This document shows positions 41,497 through 48,938 of a DNA stretch of 64,000 nt, in pieces. Numbering within the stretch: position 1 is the first letter of the stretch; the number at the start of each line of letters is the position of its first letter. The notes under the pieces are model-generated. The model was not told the DNA's origin and made no database searches. It saw only the letters and a list, made by a program, of their open reading frames with translations. The translations under genes and the position numbers were made by a program. The stretch covers positions 1-64,000 of the forward strand of contig CAYQZG010000002.1 in assembly GCA_964421785.1 (NCBI GenBank), in the 5' to 3' direction. This DNA comes from SKLM01 sp964421785. Lineage in GTDB: Bacteria; Chloroflexota; Anaerolineae; B4-G1.

Positions 41497-42324
41497 TTAC
41501 TGATGGCCTGCGACGAAGGCCAGAGGATCCATATAGCCGTAGAACTCGGGTCGGGCGCGATCCTCGGCGTCGTCCCACGTGTAGGCGACGCCAGCGACGT
41601 GGCCGTTGCAGCTCCCTCGCGCCCCCGCGGTCCCCGCGGGGAATAGGTCGCTCCCGTCCAGAAACGTGCGCATCTCCCAGTGCAAATGACTGTTGAGACC
41701 CTGGTCACAGACGGAGGCGATGATCTGGCCGCGCTCCACCGGCTGTCCGGGCGCGACCTGCACGCGATCGACGTGCCAGTAGACGGCGTAGACCGCGGAT
41801 TGATTAGGCAGCAGATGGTGTGTGATCAGAATCTGCCCTTCGGCGCCAGCCTCCAGGGCGGAGACCACCACCCCGTCGGCGACCGCGTGCACTGGGTCGC
41901 CGGCTGCATTGCCCCACAGTAGCTGGCGGGCCGGGCCCAGCGAGAACAGATCCACCCCAGCGTGATAGAGCTGACTGAAGGGAACGGAGTTGCCGTCCTT
42001 GTCTCGGAAGCAGTTCGACCGGTTCCCGAGCGCCGGGTTCTGGGCCCCGAAGCGGGTGTCGATGGCCCGGAGTCCGGTGATGCCCTGGGTGTAGGGGCCG
42101 TACTCCTCCGGTGGCTGCAGGGGATAGTCGAAGAAGCCAGTTATTGACGGTGTGGGCCAGCGTCCGACCGAGGGCGCGCCCCTCAGGTCAGAAAGCTCTG
42201 GGCCGCTGATTGCTCGTCGCAGCCGAGGCCAGGCGAGCAGCGCGACGGACGTGCAGAGACAGCCCAGAGCCAGTACAGTTACGACAAGCTGTGGGCGGCA
42301 GCCTCTACTTCCTCCTCTGTCCAT
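41497..42324 (-). CDS. M23-family peptidase, membrane-anchored
   Basis: A 275-residue protein with one N-terminal membrane segment (VVTVLALGCLCTSVALLAW). The LytM/M23 domain has YHAGVDLFS (HxxxD zinc ligands), GVVVSALEAGAEGQILITHH, and SHLHWEM (HxH ligand). Such enzymes cut peptidoglycan peptides or activate amidases outside the membrane. The region at residues 75-120 before the domain is unassigned. Confidence 0.85.
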   Translation of the reverse strand: MDRGGSRGCRPQLVVTVLALGCLCTSVALLAWPRLRRAISGPELSDLRGAPSVGRWPTPSITGFFDYPLQPPEEYGPYTQGITGLRAIDTRFGAQNPALGNRSNCFRDKDGNSVPFSQLYHAGVDLFSLGPARQLLWGNAAGDPVHAVADGVVVSALEAGAEGQILITHHLLPNQSAVYAVYWHVDRVQVAPGQPVERGQIIASVCDQGLNSHLHWEMRTFLDGSDLFPAGTAGARGSCNGHVAGVAYTWDDAEDRARPEFYGYMDPLAFVAGHQ

Positions 42325-42450
42325 AGCCGTATTCTACACGGCCTTGACCAATTTGCCCAACATTCTCTGCCACCTTGCAACGTTCGCCGTGCCACATTTG
42401 CAGGGTTTGGCCCGGAGACGATACAACGCCCTTGGTGTGCAAGTCGTCTA

Positions 42451-42479
42451 TTGACAAAGTGCACATAGCGTGGTAAAGT
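42451..42479 (+). promoter_or_regulatory. Predicted promoter of the padR-led cluster
   Basis: TTGACA (42451-42456), 17-base spacer, TAAAGT (42474-42479), about 44 bases before the padR start. Confidence 0.78.
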
Positions 42480-42522
42480 CTCTGTGTGTTGGAGGCCGTG
42501 TGCTGAGAGGGGAGGATCGGGT

Positions 42523-42912
42523 ATGGCGGGGCTAGGTCGACGATGGCGGCAGCGAGGCTGCTCGCGTCGGGCTGTGCGTATCCTGAAGCCCGCGTTGCTT
42601 CTGCTCCTCCATCATGGCTCGTCCCACGGCTACACGCTCATCGACCAGCTGGAGGCTTATGGGCTGGGCGACGTAAACACGAGCGTGGTGTATAGAGCGC
42701 TGCGCGATATGGAGGAGAAGGAGTGGGTCATCTCGAGCTGGGATGAGGAACAGACGAAGGGCCCGCCGCGCCGAGTCTATCGGCTCACAGCGCTGGGAGA
42801 CGAGGTGCTTCATTGGTGGACCAATGATCTTAGAGAGACGAGAGAGATGATCGATCACATTCTGGAGACGCATAACCAGCACATGGAGGAGGGCGAAGGT
42901 GCCCACCACTGA
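42523..42912 (+). CDS. PadR-family transcriptional regulator
   Basis: A 129-residue winged-helix regulator. LKPALLLLLHHGSSHGYTLI and DVNTSVVYRALRDMEEKEWV are the PadR DNA-binding motifs, with GPPRRVYRLTALGDEVL as the wing. A C-terminal helix (MIDHILETHNQHMEEGEG) should dimerise it. ATG at 42523 with GAGGGGAGG upstream. It overlaps the next gene by 14 bases and probably controls the following redox/metal cluster. Confidence 0.9.
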   Translation: MAGLGRRWRQRGCSRRAVRILKPALLLLLHHGSSHGYTLIDQLEAYGLGDVNTSVVYRALRDMEEKEWVISSWDEEQTKGPPRRVYRLTALGDEVLHWWTNDLRETREMIDHILETHNQHMEEGEGAHH

Positions 42913-43642
42913 CGTGCTGCTTGACGATCTACAGGCTGATGCGCCAGTGCGCCAGGTGCTCATGGGTGCCTTCTGGACGGCGGTCGTCCTGGATACGAAT
43001 CCGGTTCAGTGCGGCCTGGCATCGACGCTGCGGGGTGAGACGCACCGTCTTGGCCCCCCCATCCCGGAGGCTGGGGATCTGTTGAGCTACGGCGCCCGTC
43101 AGCTCGCACAGTGGATGCGCGCGACGGAGACGCTTAAGGCCAGCGTCGGCGTGGCGGCCTACAACGCGCTTCTGCGGTCTGATGAGGCCGCCTTTGTCGA
43201 GCTCAATGCGTCCCAGGTGATCATCGAGCAGGGTAGCGGTAATTGCGTGGCCATCATCGGCCATTTTCCTTTCGTTGAGGAGGTGCGTCGAGCGGCGGAG
43301 ACGTGCTGGGTGCTGGAGCTTCATCCTCGCCCCGGGGACGTTCCCGCCGATCGCGCGGACGAGCTGCTTCCGCAGGCCGACGTGGTGGCTATGACGAGTA
43401 CGTCGCTCATCAACCATACCTTTGATTCCCTGATCCGTCTCTGTCGGGACGACGCCCTGGTGATCATGCTGGGGCCGAGCACACCGCTCTCGCCACTGCT
43501 GCTTGAGACCGGCGTCGACGTCTTGAGCGGGACCCTGGTCGAGGATGTGGACCGTGTGCTCCAGTCGATCTCGCAGGGGGCGACCTTTCGGCAGATCAAG
43601 CGCAGGGGTGGCCTTCGTCTGGTGACTATGGCGTATAGGTGA
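42899..43642 (+). CDS. DUF364/DUF4213-type putative metal-chelation protein
   Basis: A 247-residue protein with GTG start overlapping padR. The N-terminal part (VLMGAFWTAVVLDTNPVQCG, ATLRGE) resembles DUF4213 and the C-terminal Rossmann-like part (VAIIGHFPFVEEV, VLELHP, ADVVAMTSTSLINHT, LGPSTPLSPLL) the DUF364 'putative heavy-metal chelation' domain. Close homologues are typical neighbours of metal uptake and cofactor genes. Function is not established. Confidence 0.8.
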   Translation: MPTTDVLLDDLQADAPVRQVLMGAFWTAVVLDTNPVQCGLASTLRGETHRLGPPIPEAGDLLSYGARQLAQWMRATETLKASVGVAAYNALLRSDEAAFVELNASQVIIEQGSGNCVAIIGHFPFVEEVRRAAETCWVLELHPRPGDVPADRADELLPQADVVAMTSTSLINHTFDSLIRLCRDDALVIMLGPSTPLSPLLLETGVDVLSGTLVEDVDRVLQSISQGATFRQIKRRGGLRLVTMAYR

Positions 43643-43736
43643 GTATCGACCCGATGGCTGTGTTGTGGGACTTTGGACGTCTATGTCTATGATTTCAGAG
43701 AGCATATAGCAATATACCCTAAAAGGAGAGGTAGTG

Positions 43737-44360
43737 ATGAAAGTTGTTGTCACATCGAATGGCGCAGGTCTGGATGCGGCGGCGAGTCCTGTCTTCGGCC
43801 GTTGTCGGTTGTATGTCTTCGTCGACACGGATTCGATGGAGGTTGAGGCAGTGGAGAACCCGGCTATGAACGCTGCCGGGGGTGCTGGCATCCAGGCGGC
43901 GCAGTTTGTCGTGGAGCAAGGGGCCGAGGCCGTTATCACGGGCAACGTGGGTCCCAATGCCTACAACGTCTTCCTGGCGGCTGATGTGCCCGTCTATCTG
44001 TTTCAAGGCGAGACGGTGCGAGACGCCGTGGCGTCCTTCAAGAAGGATCAGCTTGGCACGGCGGGCGGTGCGACGGGCCCGGCGCACGCTGGCATGGGAC
44101 GAAGGGCCGGCATGGGGCGCGGCACGCCGGCCTCCGGGCGATCTCGCCCAAGCGCCCGAAGAGGAGGAGGAGGCGTCGGCATATCCCGTCTGTCTGCCTC
44201 TGCTCCCTCCAAGGCTCAGCCTCAGGCTGCGTCGACGGGTGGGACTCCGCCTTCGCGCGAACAGGAGATCTCCGAACTGGCGGGGATGGCCGCTGACCTG
44301 CGCAAGCAACTGGCCGAGGTGATGGATCGGCTCGATCAGCTGGAAGGGGAGGAAGGGTAG
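43737..44360 (+). CDS. NifX/NifB-C-like (ORP-type) metal cofactor-binding protein with Gly/Arg linker
   Basis: A 207-residue protein. Residues 1-105 are a dinitrogenase iron-molybdenum cofactor-binding domain (SPVFGRCRLYVFVD, GGAGIQAAQFVVEQGAEAVI, NAYNVFLAADVPVY). Residues 105-175 are Gly/Arg/Ser-rich, and GGGCGATCTCGCCC (44137-44150), a variant of the family A core, lies in this linker. The C-terminus is a short coiled coil (LRKQLAEVMDRLDQLEG). Homologues bind FeMo or Mo-Cu clusters. No nitrogenase genes are here, so a non-nitrogenase role is more likely. Confidence 0.85.
   Translation: MKVVVTSNGAGLDAAASPVFGRCRLYVFVDTDSMEVEAVENPAMNAAGGAGIQAAQFVVEQGAEAVITGNVGPNAYNVFLAADVPVYLFQGETVRDAVASFKKDQLGTAGGATGPAHAGMGRRAGMGRGTPASGRSRPSARRGGGGVGISRLSASAPSKAQPQAASTGGTPPSREQEISELAGMAADLRKQLAEVMDRLDQLEGEEG
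44135..44157. repeat. Family A variant inside the NifX-like gene
   Basis: CGGGCGATCTCGCCCAAGCG keeps the palindromic layout of the family A core with ATC-T in the centre and the following CAAGC/CAGGC word. It encodes part of the Gly/Arg linker. Confidence 0.55.
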
Positions 44361-44363
44361 GCG

Positions 44364-44867
44364 ATGGAGGGTGTGACACGCATAGCGGTTTCTGCGGACA
44401 ATCGAAACGGGCTCGATAGTGTCGTGAGTCCGCACTTCGGACGGTGTCCTTGCTTTGTGTTGGTTGACGTCGACGGGTGCGAGGTTCACGAGGTCGACGT
44501 GGTGGAGAACCCCTTCTACGGTCGCCATCAGCCGGGCCAGGTGCCGCAGTTCATCAATGAGTACAACGTCGACGTGATGCTCACCGGCGGCATGGGGCGG
44601 CGGGCCATCGGTTTCTTCCAGGACTACGGAATCCAACCGGTGACCGGCGCCTCGGGCAGCGTGCGCCATTCGTTGGAGCGCTACCTGGGCGGCGCACTGG
44701 AGGGGGCCGAGCCCTGTCGCGAGAGCATCCAGCACGCTCACGGGGAGGAGGAAGAGGAGGTGGTGTACGAAGAGGACGCCGCGGGTCGGCTGCGCGAGGA
44801 GGCCGAGATGCTGCAGCAGCAGCTCGACGAGGTCATGACCCGCCTCAAGGACCTGCGTGGCGGGTAG
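44364..44867 (+). CDS. Second NifX-like (ORP-type) metal cofactor-binding protein
   Basis: A 167-residue paralogue starting three bases after the first. SPHFGRCPCFVLVDVDGC, VDVMLTGGMGRRAIGFFQDY and GIQPVTGASGSVRHSLERYL form the cofactor-binding domain (residues 1-115). An acidic segment (EEEEEVVYEED) leads to a coiled coil (LQQQLDEVMTRLKDLRGG) like that of the upstream paralogue, so the two may pair. It probably binds an Fe-S or Mo-containing cluster. Confidence 0.87.
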   Translation: MEGVTRIAVSADNRNGLDSVVSPHFGRCPCFVLVDVDGCEVHEVDVVENPFYGRHQPGQVPQFINEYNVDVMLTGGMGRRAIGFFQDYGIQPVTGASGSVRHSLERYLGGALEGAEPCRESIQHAHGEEEEEVVYEEDAAGRLREEAEMLQQQLDEVMTRLKDLRGG

Positions 44868-44879
44868 CGGGAGGCCAGT

Positions 44880-45350
44880 GTGAATCAAGACGCAGCGATG
44901 GATTTCGATCGTATGGTCGAGGAGCTCCAGCAGGAGATTGTTGAGCGCGAGCAGGTGCTCTACTCGGACGTTGTGCTTCGCGAGGCACGGTCTCCGAAGA
45001 ACGTCGGGCGAATGGTTGATGCGGACTGGCACGGTGTCGTCCGTGGTTGGTGTGGCGACACCATGGAGATCTACCTGCGCCTAGGCGATGGCTCGACGAA
45101 GATTGAGGAGGCAACGTTTGTCACTGACGGCTGCGGTGCAACGCTGGCCTGCGGCAGTATGCTCACCCAGATGGTGAGCGGTCTGACGCTGGAACGGGTG
45201 GAGTGGATTCTGCCCAAGGATCTGATCAACGCCTTAGGTGGGTTGCCGGAGGAGAGCATGCATTGCGCCGGCCTGGCTATAAGCACGCTTCAGAACGCGC
45301 TCTTCAACTGGCGCGCGAGCAAGATGGAGGAAGAGGAGGAGGCAGATTGA
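44880..45350 (+). CDS. NifU-like iron-sulfur scaffold protein
   Basis: A 156-residue protein with GTG start (GGGAGG upstream). An N-terminal helix precedes the NifU_N fold: SPKNVGRMVDADWHG, RGWCGDTMEIYLRL with the first cluster Cys, FVTDGCGATLACGSMLTQMV with the second, and SMHCAGLAISTLQNAL with the third. It would assemble Fe-S clusters, probably for proteins of this cluster. A fragment of a near-identical copy lies at 23394-23481. Confidence 0.93.
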   Translation: MNQDAAMDFDRMVEELQQEIVEREQVLYSDVVLREARSPKNVGRMVDADWHGVVRGWCGDTMEIYLRLGDGSTKIEEATFVTDGCGATLACGSMLTQMVSGLTLERVEWILPKDLINALGGLPEESMHCAGLAISTLQNALFNWRASKMEEEEEAD

Positions 45351-45370
45351 CGCTGGATAGGGAGAGGCAG

Positions 45371-45835
45371 ATGAAGGTCGCGAAGCGGGCCGGCAGGCTG
45401 GTGAGTGGCGGCTACCATTGATCGGAGGGCATCGTGCTCGCCGTGGGCGAGCAGGTTATGGATGATCTGGAAACCTGGCATGGCGAGGTGGACGCGTTGG
45501 TCCGTGTGGCGACGGGGTTCTCGGGCGGGCTGGGAGATACCAGACAGGAGCTCTGCGGAGCCTTGAGCGGCGGCGTGATGATCATCGGCGCACTGTTCGG
45601 TCGTGGAAGCTTGGAGGAGGACGATCAACCCGCTGTCGATCTCGCCGCCCGGTACAGGGAGCGCTTCTTGGAGACCTTCGGATACACGCGGTGCGACGAT
45701 CTGCGCGAGCAAGTTGTCGATCCGCCCGGGGGTCTGGGTTCCTGCGGGGAGCTGGTGAAGCGAGCGACCACGGTCCTCATAGCGCTGCTTGAGGAAAAGA
45801 GGGTAGGGGATCTTGCGACTGGTGCGGAGAGTTGA
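45371..45835 (+). CDS. C-GCAxxG-C-C family protein with in-frame UGA (probable selenocysteine)
   Basis: From ATG 45371 (GGGAGAGG upstream) the frame reads MKVAKRAGRLVSGGYH, then TGA at 45419-45421, then SEGIVLAVGEQVMDD and on to 45835, 154 residues in all. The TGA stands where this redox family has its first conserved Cys (GYHCSEAVL-type motif). Later come GFSGGLGDTRQELCGALSGG, and Cys residues near 100 and 114. A hairpin TGCTCGCC-GTG-GGCGAGCA starts 14 bases after the TGA, where a bacterial SECIS should be. Alternative: translation from GTG 45434 (GGAGGG upstream), giving a 133-residue protein without the N-terminal motif. Confidence 0.72.
45435..45453 (+). promoter_or_regulatory. Candidate bacterial SECIS hairpin
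   Basis: TGCTCGCC and GGCGAGCA form an 8-bp perfect stem with the apical triloop GTG. The loop begins 22 bases after the UGA and has G and U at its first positions, as SelB-binding hairpins usually do. Confidence 0.6.
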
Positions 45836-45838
45836 CAG

Positions 45839-46375
45839 GTGAGTGTGTCGGCCTCGGTGGCTGCTTCCACTCAGCCGACTGCGTCGACCCGTGCTGCTTC
45901 GGGTATGAGCGACTACATGGCACGGCTGCGGGCGAGTGTGGGACACGACCTCTTGTTGGTTCCATCCGCCATCGCCTGCATCCGGGACAATGAGGGGCGC
46001 TTGTTGCTGCTGCAGCGCAGCGATGGCGATGACCTCTGGGGATTTCCGGGGGGCGCTGTCGAGCCGGGGGAGAGCGCGAGACACGCGGTCAGGCGCGAGG
46101 TGCGCGAGGAGATTGGCCTGGAGATTGAGGCCGTGGGCCTGATCGGAGTCTACTCGGCCCCTGAGTACGCCTTCAGTTATCCCAATGGGGATCGTGTACA
46201 GCCGGTGGGCATCCTCTTCGACTGTGAGGTGCTCGGTGGGAGCCTTGAGCCGGATAAGGAGGAGATTGTCGGGGCGCGCTATTTCGGGCCGGGCGAGCTG
46301 CCGCGCATGCGTCCCTGTTGTGTGGCCAAGGCCAGTGACGTATTCGCCTTCGACGGTCAGCCGTTCATGCGCTGA
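45839..46375 (+). CDS. Nudix hydrolase
   Basis: A 178-residue protein. GFPGGAVEPGESARHAVRRE followed by VREEIGLEIEA is a complete Nudix box (GX5EX7REUXEEXGU). The flanking domain is MutT-like (IACIRDNEGRLLLLQRSDGD). It hydrolyses nucleoside-diphosphate-linked compounds; the substrate is unknown. GTG at 45839 overlaps the previous gene region; the first 22 residues are Ser/Ala/Thr-rich and contain a reversed family B word (GACTGCGTCGACCC), so ATG 45905 may be the ancestral start. Confidence 0.9.
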   Translation: MSVSASVAASTQPTASTRAASGMSDYMARLRASVGHDLLLVPSAIACIRDNEGRLLLLQRSDGDDLWGFPGGAVEPGESARHAVRREVREEIGLEIEAVGLIGVYSAPEYAFSYPNGDRVQPVGILFDCEVLGGSLEPDKEEIVGARYFGPGELPRMRPCCVAKASDVFAFDGQPFMR

Positions 46376-46390
46376 GGCGACCCCGTGCCA

Positions 46391-46493
46391 GGTGCGTTGC
46401 ACGTTGCCTGTGCGATGCACCTTGGACGTGAAACGTAAGGCGTAAAACGTAAGGCAGTTACCGGTGCGTTGCACATCGTCCGTGCGATGCACC
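46391..46493. repeat. Two family E inverted repeats and a GTAAGGCGTAAAACGTAAGG block
   Basis: GGTGCGTTGCAC...GTGCGATGCACC occurs twice (46391-46421 and 46463-46493), separated by tandem ACGTAAGGCGTAAAACGTAAGG words. The ACGTAAA-type block recurs at 56337-56365. No gene lies here. Confidence 0.85.
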
Positions 46494-46519
46494 TGACGAG
46501 TGAGCGAATGGGTTAACGG

Positions 46520-47548
46520 ATGCGTCAGACAGAGCGACGGACATGGCTTGCCTGCGCCGTGGCGCTGCCGGTCATTATCTTGGTCGCATGCAGAGCAGTG
46601 CCACTGGTGACCGTGACGCCCCTGCCGACTGCGAGGCCGACGGAGACACCGACATCGGCGCCAGATGTCGTGGCGCCCACGCGAACGAAGGAGGCCGCTT
46701 TGCCTACGACAGTTCCGACATCCACTGCGACGGCGCGCCCGACCGCCGTAAGCACAGCGACGCCAACGCCCATAGAGGAGGTGAAGATCGTGACCTTCAC
46801 AATTGTTTACGACAACAACCCTTATGTCGGATTCGAAGCGCTGCGCACGTCGTGGGGCTTTGCTTGCTGGGTGGAGACGGAGGAGGCTGCTTCGCCTACG
46901 ACTGTGCTTTTCGACACCGGCGGCGACGGTGCCACGTTGATGCACAACCTTCGGGAGCTGGATCTGGATCCGCTGGCAATTGATGCCGTTGTGCTCTCAC
47001 ATGCTCATGGGGATCACACCGGTGGGTTGGGTGCTCTGCTGGCCGCTGGCGCCCAGCCGACGGTCTACGTGCCGGCCTCATTCTCTCGCTCCTTCAAGGA
47101 TGATGTGGGCGCGTACACCGACCTGGTCGAGGTGAGCGATGCGATGACCGTAGCCCCCGGTATTCACACCATCGGTGAGGTGGGGACGGGCATCAAGGAG
47201 CAGGCTCTGGCGGTCGAGACTGCGGACGGGCTCGTCGTGATCACCGGCTGTGCGCATCCCGGCGTTGATAGGATGGTGCGTCAAGCCCGGGAGCATTTTG
47301 GCGACCGGATCGCGCTGGTGATGGGGGGCTTCCATCTGGGCGGGGCCAGCCGCCGTAGGGTCGAGGACATCATCGCCGATTTCCGGGAGATGGGCGTTCA
47401 GAGGGTCGCGCCTTGTCACTGCACAGGGGACGCAGCCCGGGAGCTGTTCGACGACGCGTTTGGCGATAACTGCACCCTGGCAGGTGTCGGATGGTCAACC
47501 GAGTACGTGCTCAGGGTGAGCGGCTTAGCTACGCACGCTTGGCGATAA
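46520..47548 (+). CDS. MBL-fold metallo-hydrolase, lipoprotein form
   Basis: A 342-residue protein. The signal peptide ends at LVAC, with the lipidated Cys at 24. Residues 30-85 are a Thr/Pro-rich linker. The metallo-beta-lactamase domain follows: LFDTGGDGATLMHNL, LSHAHGDHTGGL (HxHxDH zinc motif), TGCAHPGVDRMV, GGFHLGG and CHCTGD. It is the cell-surface relative of the MBL gene at 48083. The tail VSGLATHAWR is encoded by a dispersed repeat that supplies the stop. Confidence 0.88.
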   Translation: MRQTERRTWLACAVALPVIILVACRAVPLVTVTPLPTARPTETPTSAPDVVAPTRTKEAALPTTVPTSTATARPTAVSTATPTPIEEVKIVTFTIVYDNNPYVGFEALRTSWGFACWVETEEAASPTTVLFDTGGDGATLMHNLRELDLDPLAIDAVVLSHAHGDHTGGLGALLAAGAQPTVYVPASFSRSFKDDVGAYTDLVEVSDAMTVAPGIHTIGEVGTGIKEQALAVETADGLVVITGCAHPGVDRMVRQAREHFGDRIALVMGGFHLGGASRRRVEDIIADFREMGVQRVAPCHCTGDAARELFDDAFGDNCTLAGVGWSTEYVLRVSGLATHAWR

Positions 47549-47638
47549 GGCGATTGGCTGAGCGGGGCCAGCGGCTTAGCTACGCACGCGGCTCAGGCCG
47601 CTACGCTTCCAAGCTTTGCACGCTTGGCGATTAGGTCA
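47518..47638. repeat. Composite family D/C repeat block
   Basis: AGCGGCTTAGCTACGCACGC occurs twice, with GCTTGGCGATAAGGCGATTG, AGGCCGCTACGCTTCCAAGC and GCACGCTTGGCGAT around it. Its first 31 bases are coding for the MBL lipoprotein tail. Close copies: 26089-26142, 27148-27185, 56423-56492. Confidence 0.85.
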
Positions 47639-47686
47639 CGTAGCGCTATTATTGGGGAGTTTCAGCTGAAGAGGAGGTGAATAACT

Positions 47687-47896
47687 ATGTTAAGAAGTCG
47701 TGGAGGCGGTGGTCGCGGCGGCGGTTCAGGCCGCGGTAGCGGTCGGGGTCCGGGACGGATGGGAGGTCCCCAGGCCGCCGGGCCGGGTGGAGCCTGTGTG
47801 TGCACCAGCTGTGGGCATCGAGAGCAGCACGTTGCAGGTCAGCCGTGTTATCAGAAGAAGTGTCCGGAATGCGGCGCGCAGATGATTCGTGAATAG
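47687..47896 (+). CDS. Small Gly/Arg-rich zinc-ribbon protein
   Basis: 69 residues, with GAAGAGGAGGTG upstream of the ATG. Residues 1-34 are Gly/Arg-rich; residues 36-69 contain CVCTSCGH and CYQKKCPECGAQM, a two-CxxC zinc ribbon or rubredoxin-like knuckle. Such short proteins commonly accompany ORP/MinD and NifX-like genes. It may bind metal or nucleic acid; the role is unknown. Confidence 0.85.
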   Translation: MLRSRGGGGRGGGSGRGSGRGPGRMGGPQAAGPGGACVCTSCGHREQHVAGQPCYQKKCPECGAQMIRE

Positions 47897-47903
47897 GGTG
47901 TAG

Positions 47904-47952
47904 GGTCGGCGAGGCCGACGGTCGGCAGGGCCGACGGTCGGCAGGGCCGACT
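47904..47952. repeat. Three tandem 16-base palindromic units
   Basis: GGTCGGCGAGGCCGAC, then GGTCGGCAGGGCCGAC twice, head to tail; each unit can fold on itself. It lies in the 186-base gap between the zinc-ribbon and the MBL gene. Confidence 0.85.
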
Positions 47953-48082
47953 AGACAGTAGACGGCAGACGGGGAAAAGGGCCCTGAGGTTCCTTTACCT
48001 GGCTGTCGTCTGCTGATATAAGGAGTGTGTTTCTTGGCGCAGCAACGGTGTGAGTACAATGTCCAGCAAAGGAGGTAGGACG

Positions 48083-48925
48083 ATGGATGTGACGTGTATC
48101 GTCGACGATACTGTACAGCGCAACTCGTCCTACTGGGGCGAGCATGGCATAGCCTTTCTGATCGAGACAAAGGATGGGCGCGTGCTCTTCGACACTGGTC
48201 AGAGTGGTACGGTACTGATGCACAACTTGAAGCTGGTGGGCGTGGAGGCGGGGACGATCAACGCTGTCGCTATCAGTCACGGGCACTACGATCACAGCGG
48301 TGGCCTGCCCGCGCTGCTGGAGCATCTGAAGCCTGGTACGCGGCTGTATGCCCATCCGGATCTCTTTCGAGAGCGGTACTCGATACACGAGGGGGCTCTG
48401 GAGCGTGTGGGGATGGCCTCGACCGAAGAAGAGCTGGCGGCCGAGATGCCGTGTGGCGTCCACATGACGCTCAGCGCAGAGCCCCAGGAGATAACGCCTG
48501 GCGTCTGGACCACGGGGGAGATCACGGAGCGCCTGGAAAAGGAGGGGAGCAGCAGTCATCACCGCATGCGCGAGGGAGATGACCTGGTCCAGGATCGATA
48601 TCTGGATGATATGGCGTTGGTGTTGGCTTCGGACGTCGGCCTGGTGGTGCTCTGTGGCTGTTGTCACGCCGGACTGCTGAACACCCTGGCCCACGCTGAA
48701 CGGATCTTCGAGCGGCCGGTCGAGGTGATTGCCGGAGGACTGCACCTGACCGGCGCTGACGAGGAGGAGATGGAGCATATCAGCCGGGTGCTGAAGGGGC
48801 GGCACGCGCTGCGGCGCGTCTACCCAAATCACTGCACGGGAGAGGCTGCCTTCGTCGCTCTGACGAATGCCCTTGGCTCGTCTGTGGTGTGTCCATTTCC
48901 TGCCGGAACGACGCTGGAGCTTTGA
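48083..48925 (+). CDS. MBL-fold metallo-hydrolase (RFA-P synthase-like), cytoplasmic
   Basis: A 280-residue protein. VLFDTGQSGTVLMHNLK, ISHGHYDHSGGL (zinc motif HxHxDH), CGCCHAGLLNTL, AGGLHLTGA and NHCTGEAAF are shared with the family annotated as 7,8-dihydropterin-6-methyl dehydrogenase-type or RFA-P synthase-like proteins. The reaction is not known here. ATG at 48083 has AAAGGAGG upstream. It lies 13 bases before the first MinD-like ATPase, as commonly seen with these pairs. Confidence 0.9.
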   Translation: MDVTCIVDDTVQRNSSYWGEHGIAFLIETKDGRVLFDTGQSGTVLMHNLKLVGVEAGTINAVAISHGHYDHSGGLPALLEHLKPGTRLYAHPDLFRERYSIHEGALERVGMASTEEELAAEMPCGVHMTLSAEPQEITPGVWTTGEITERLEKEGSSSHHRMREGDDLVQDRYLDDMALVLASDVGLVVLCGCCHAGLLNTLAHAERIFERPVEVIAGGLHLTGADEEEMEHISRVLKGRHALRRVYPNHCTGEAAFVALTNALGSSVVCPFPAGTTLEL

Positions 48926-48938
48926 AATGGAGTGAACG

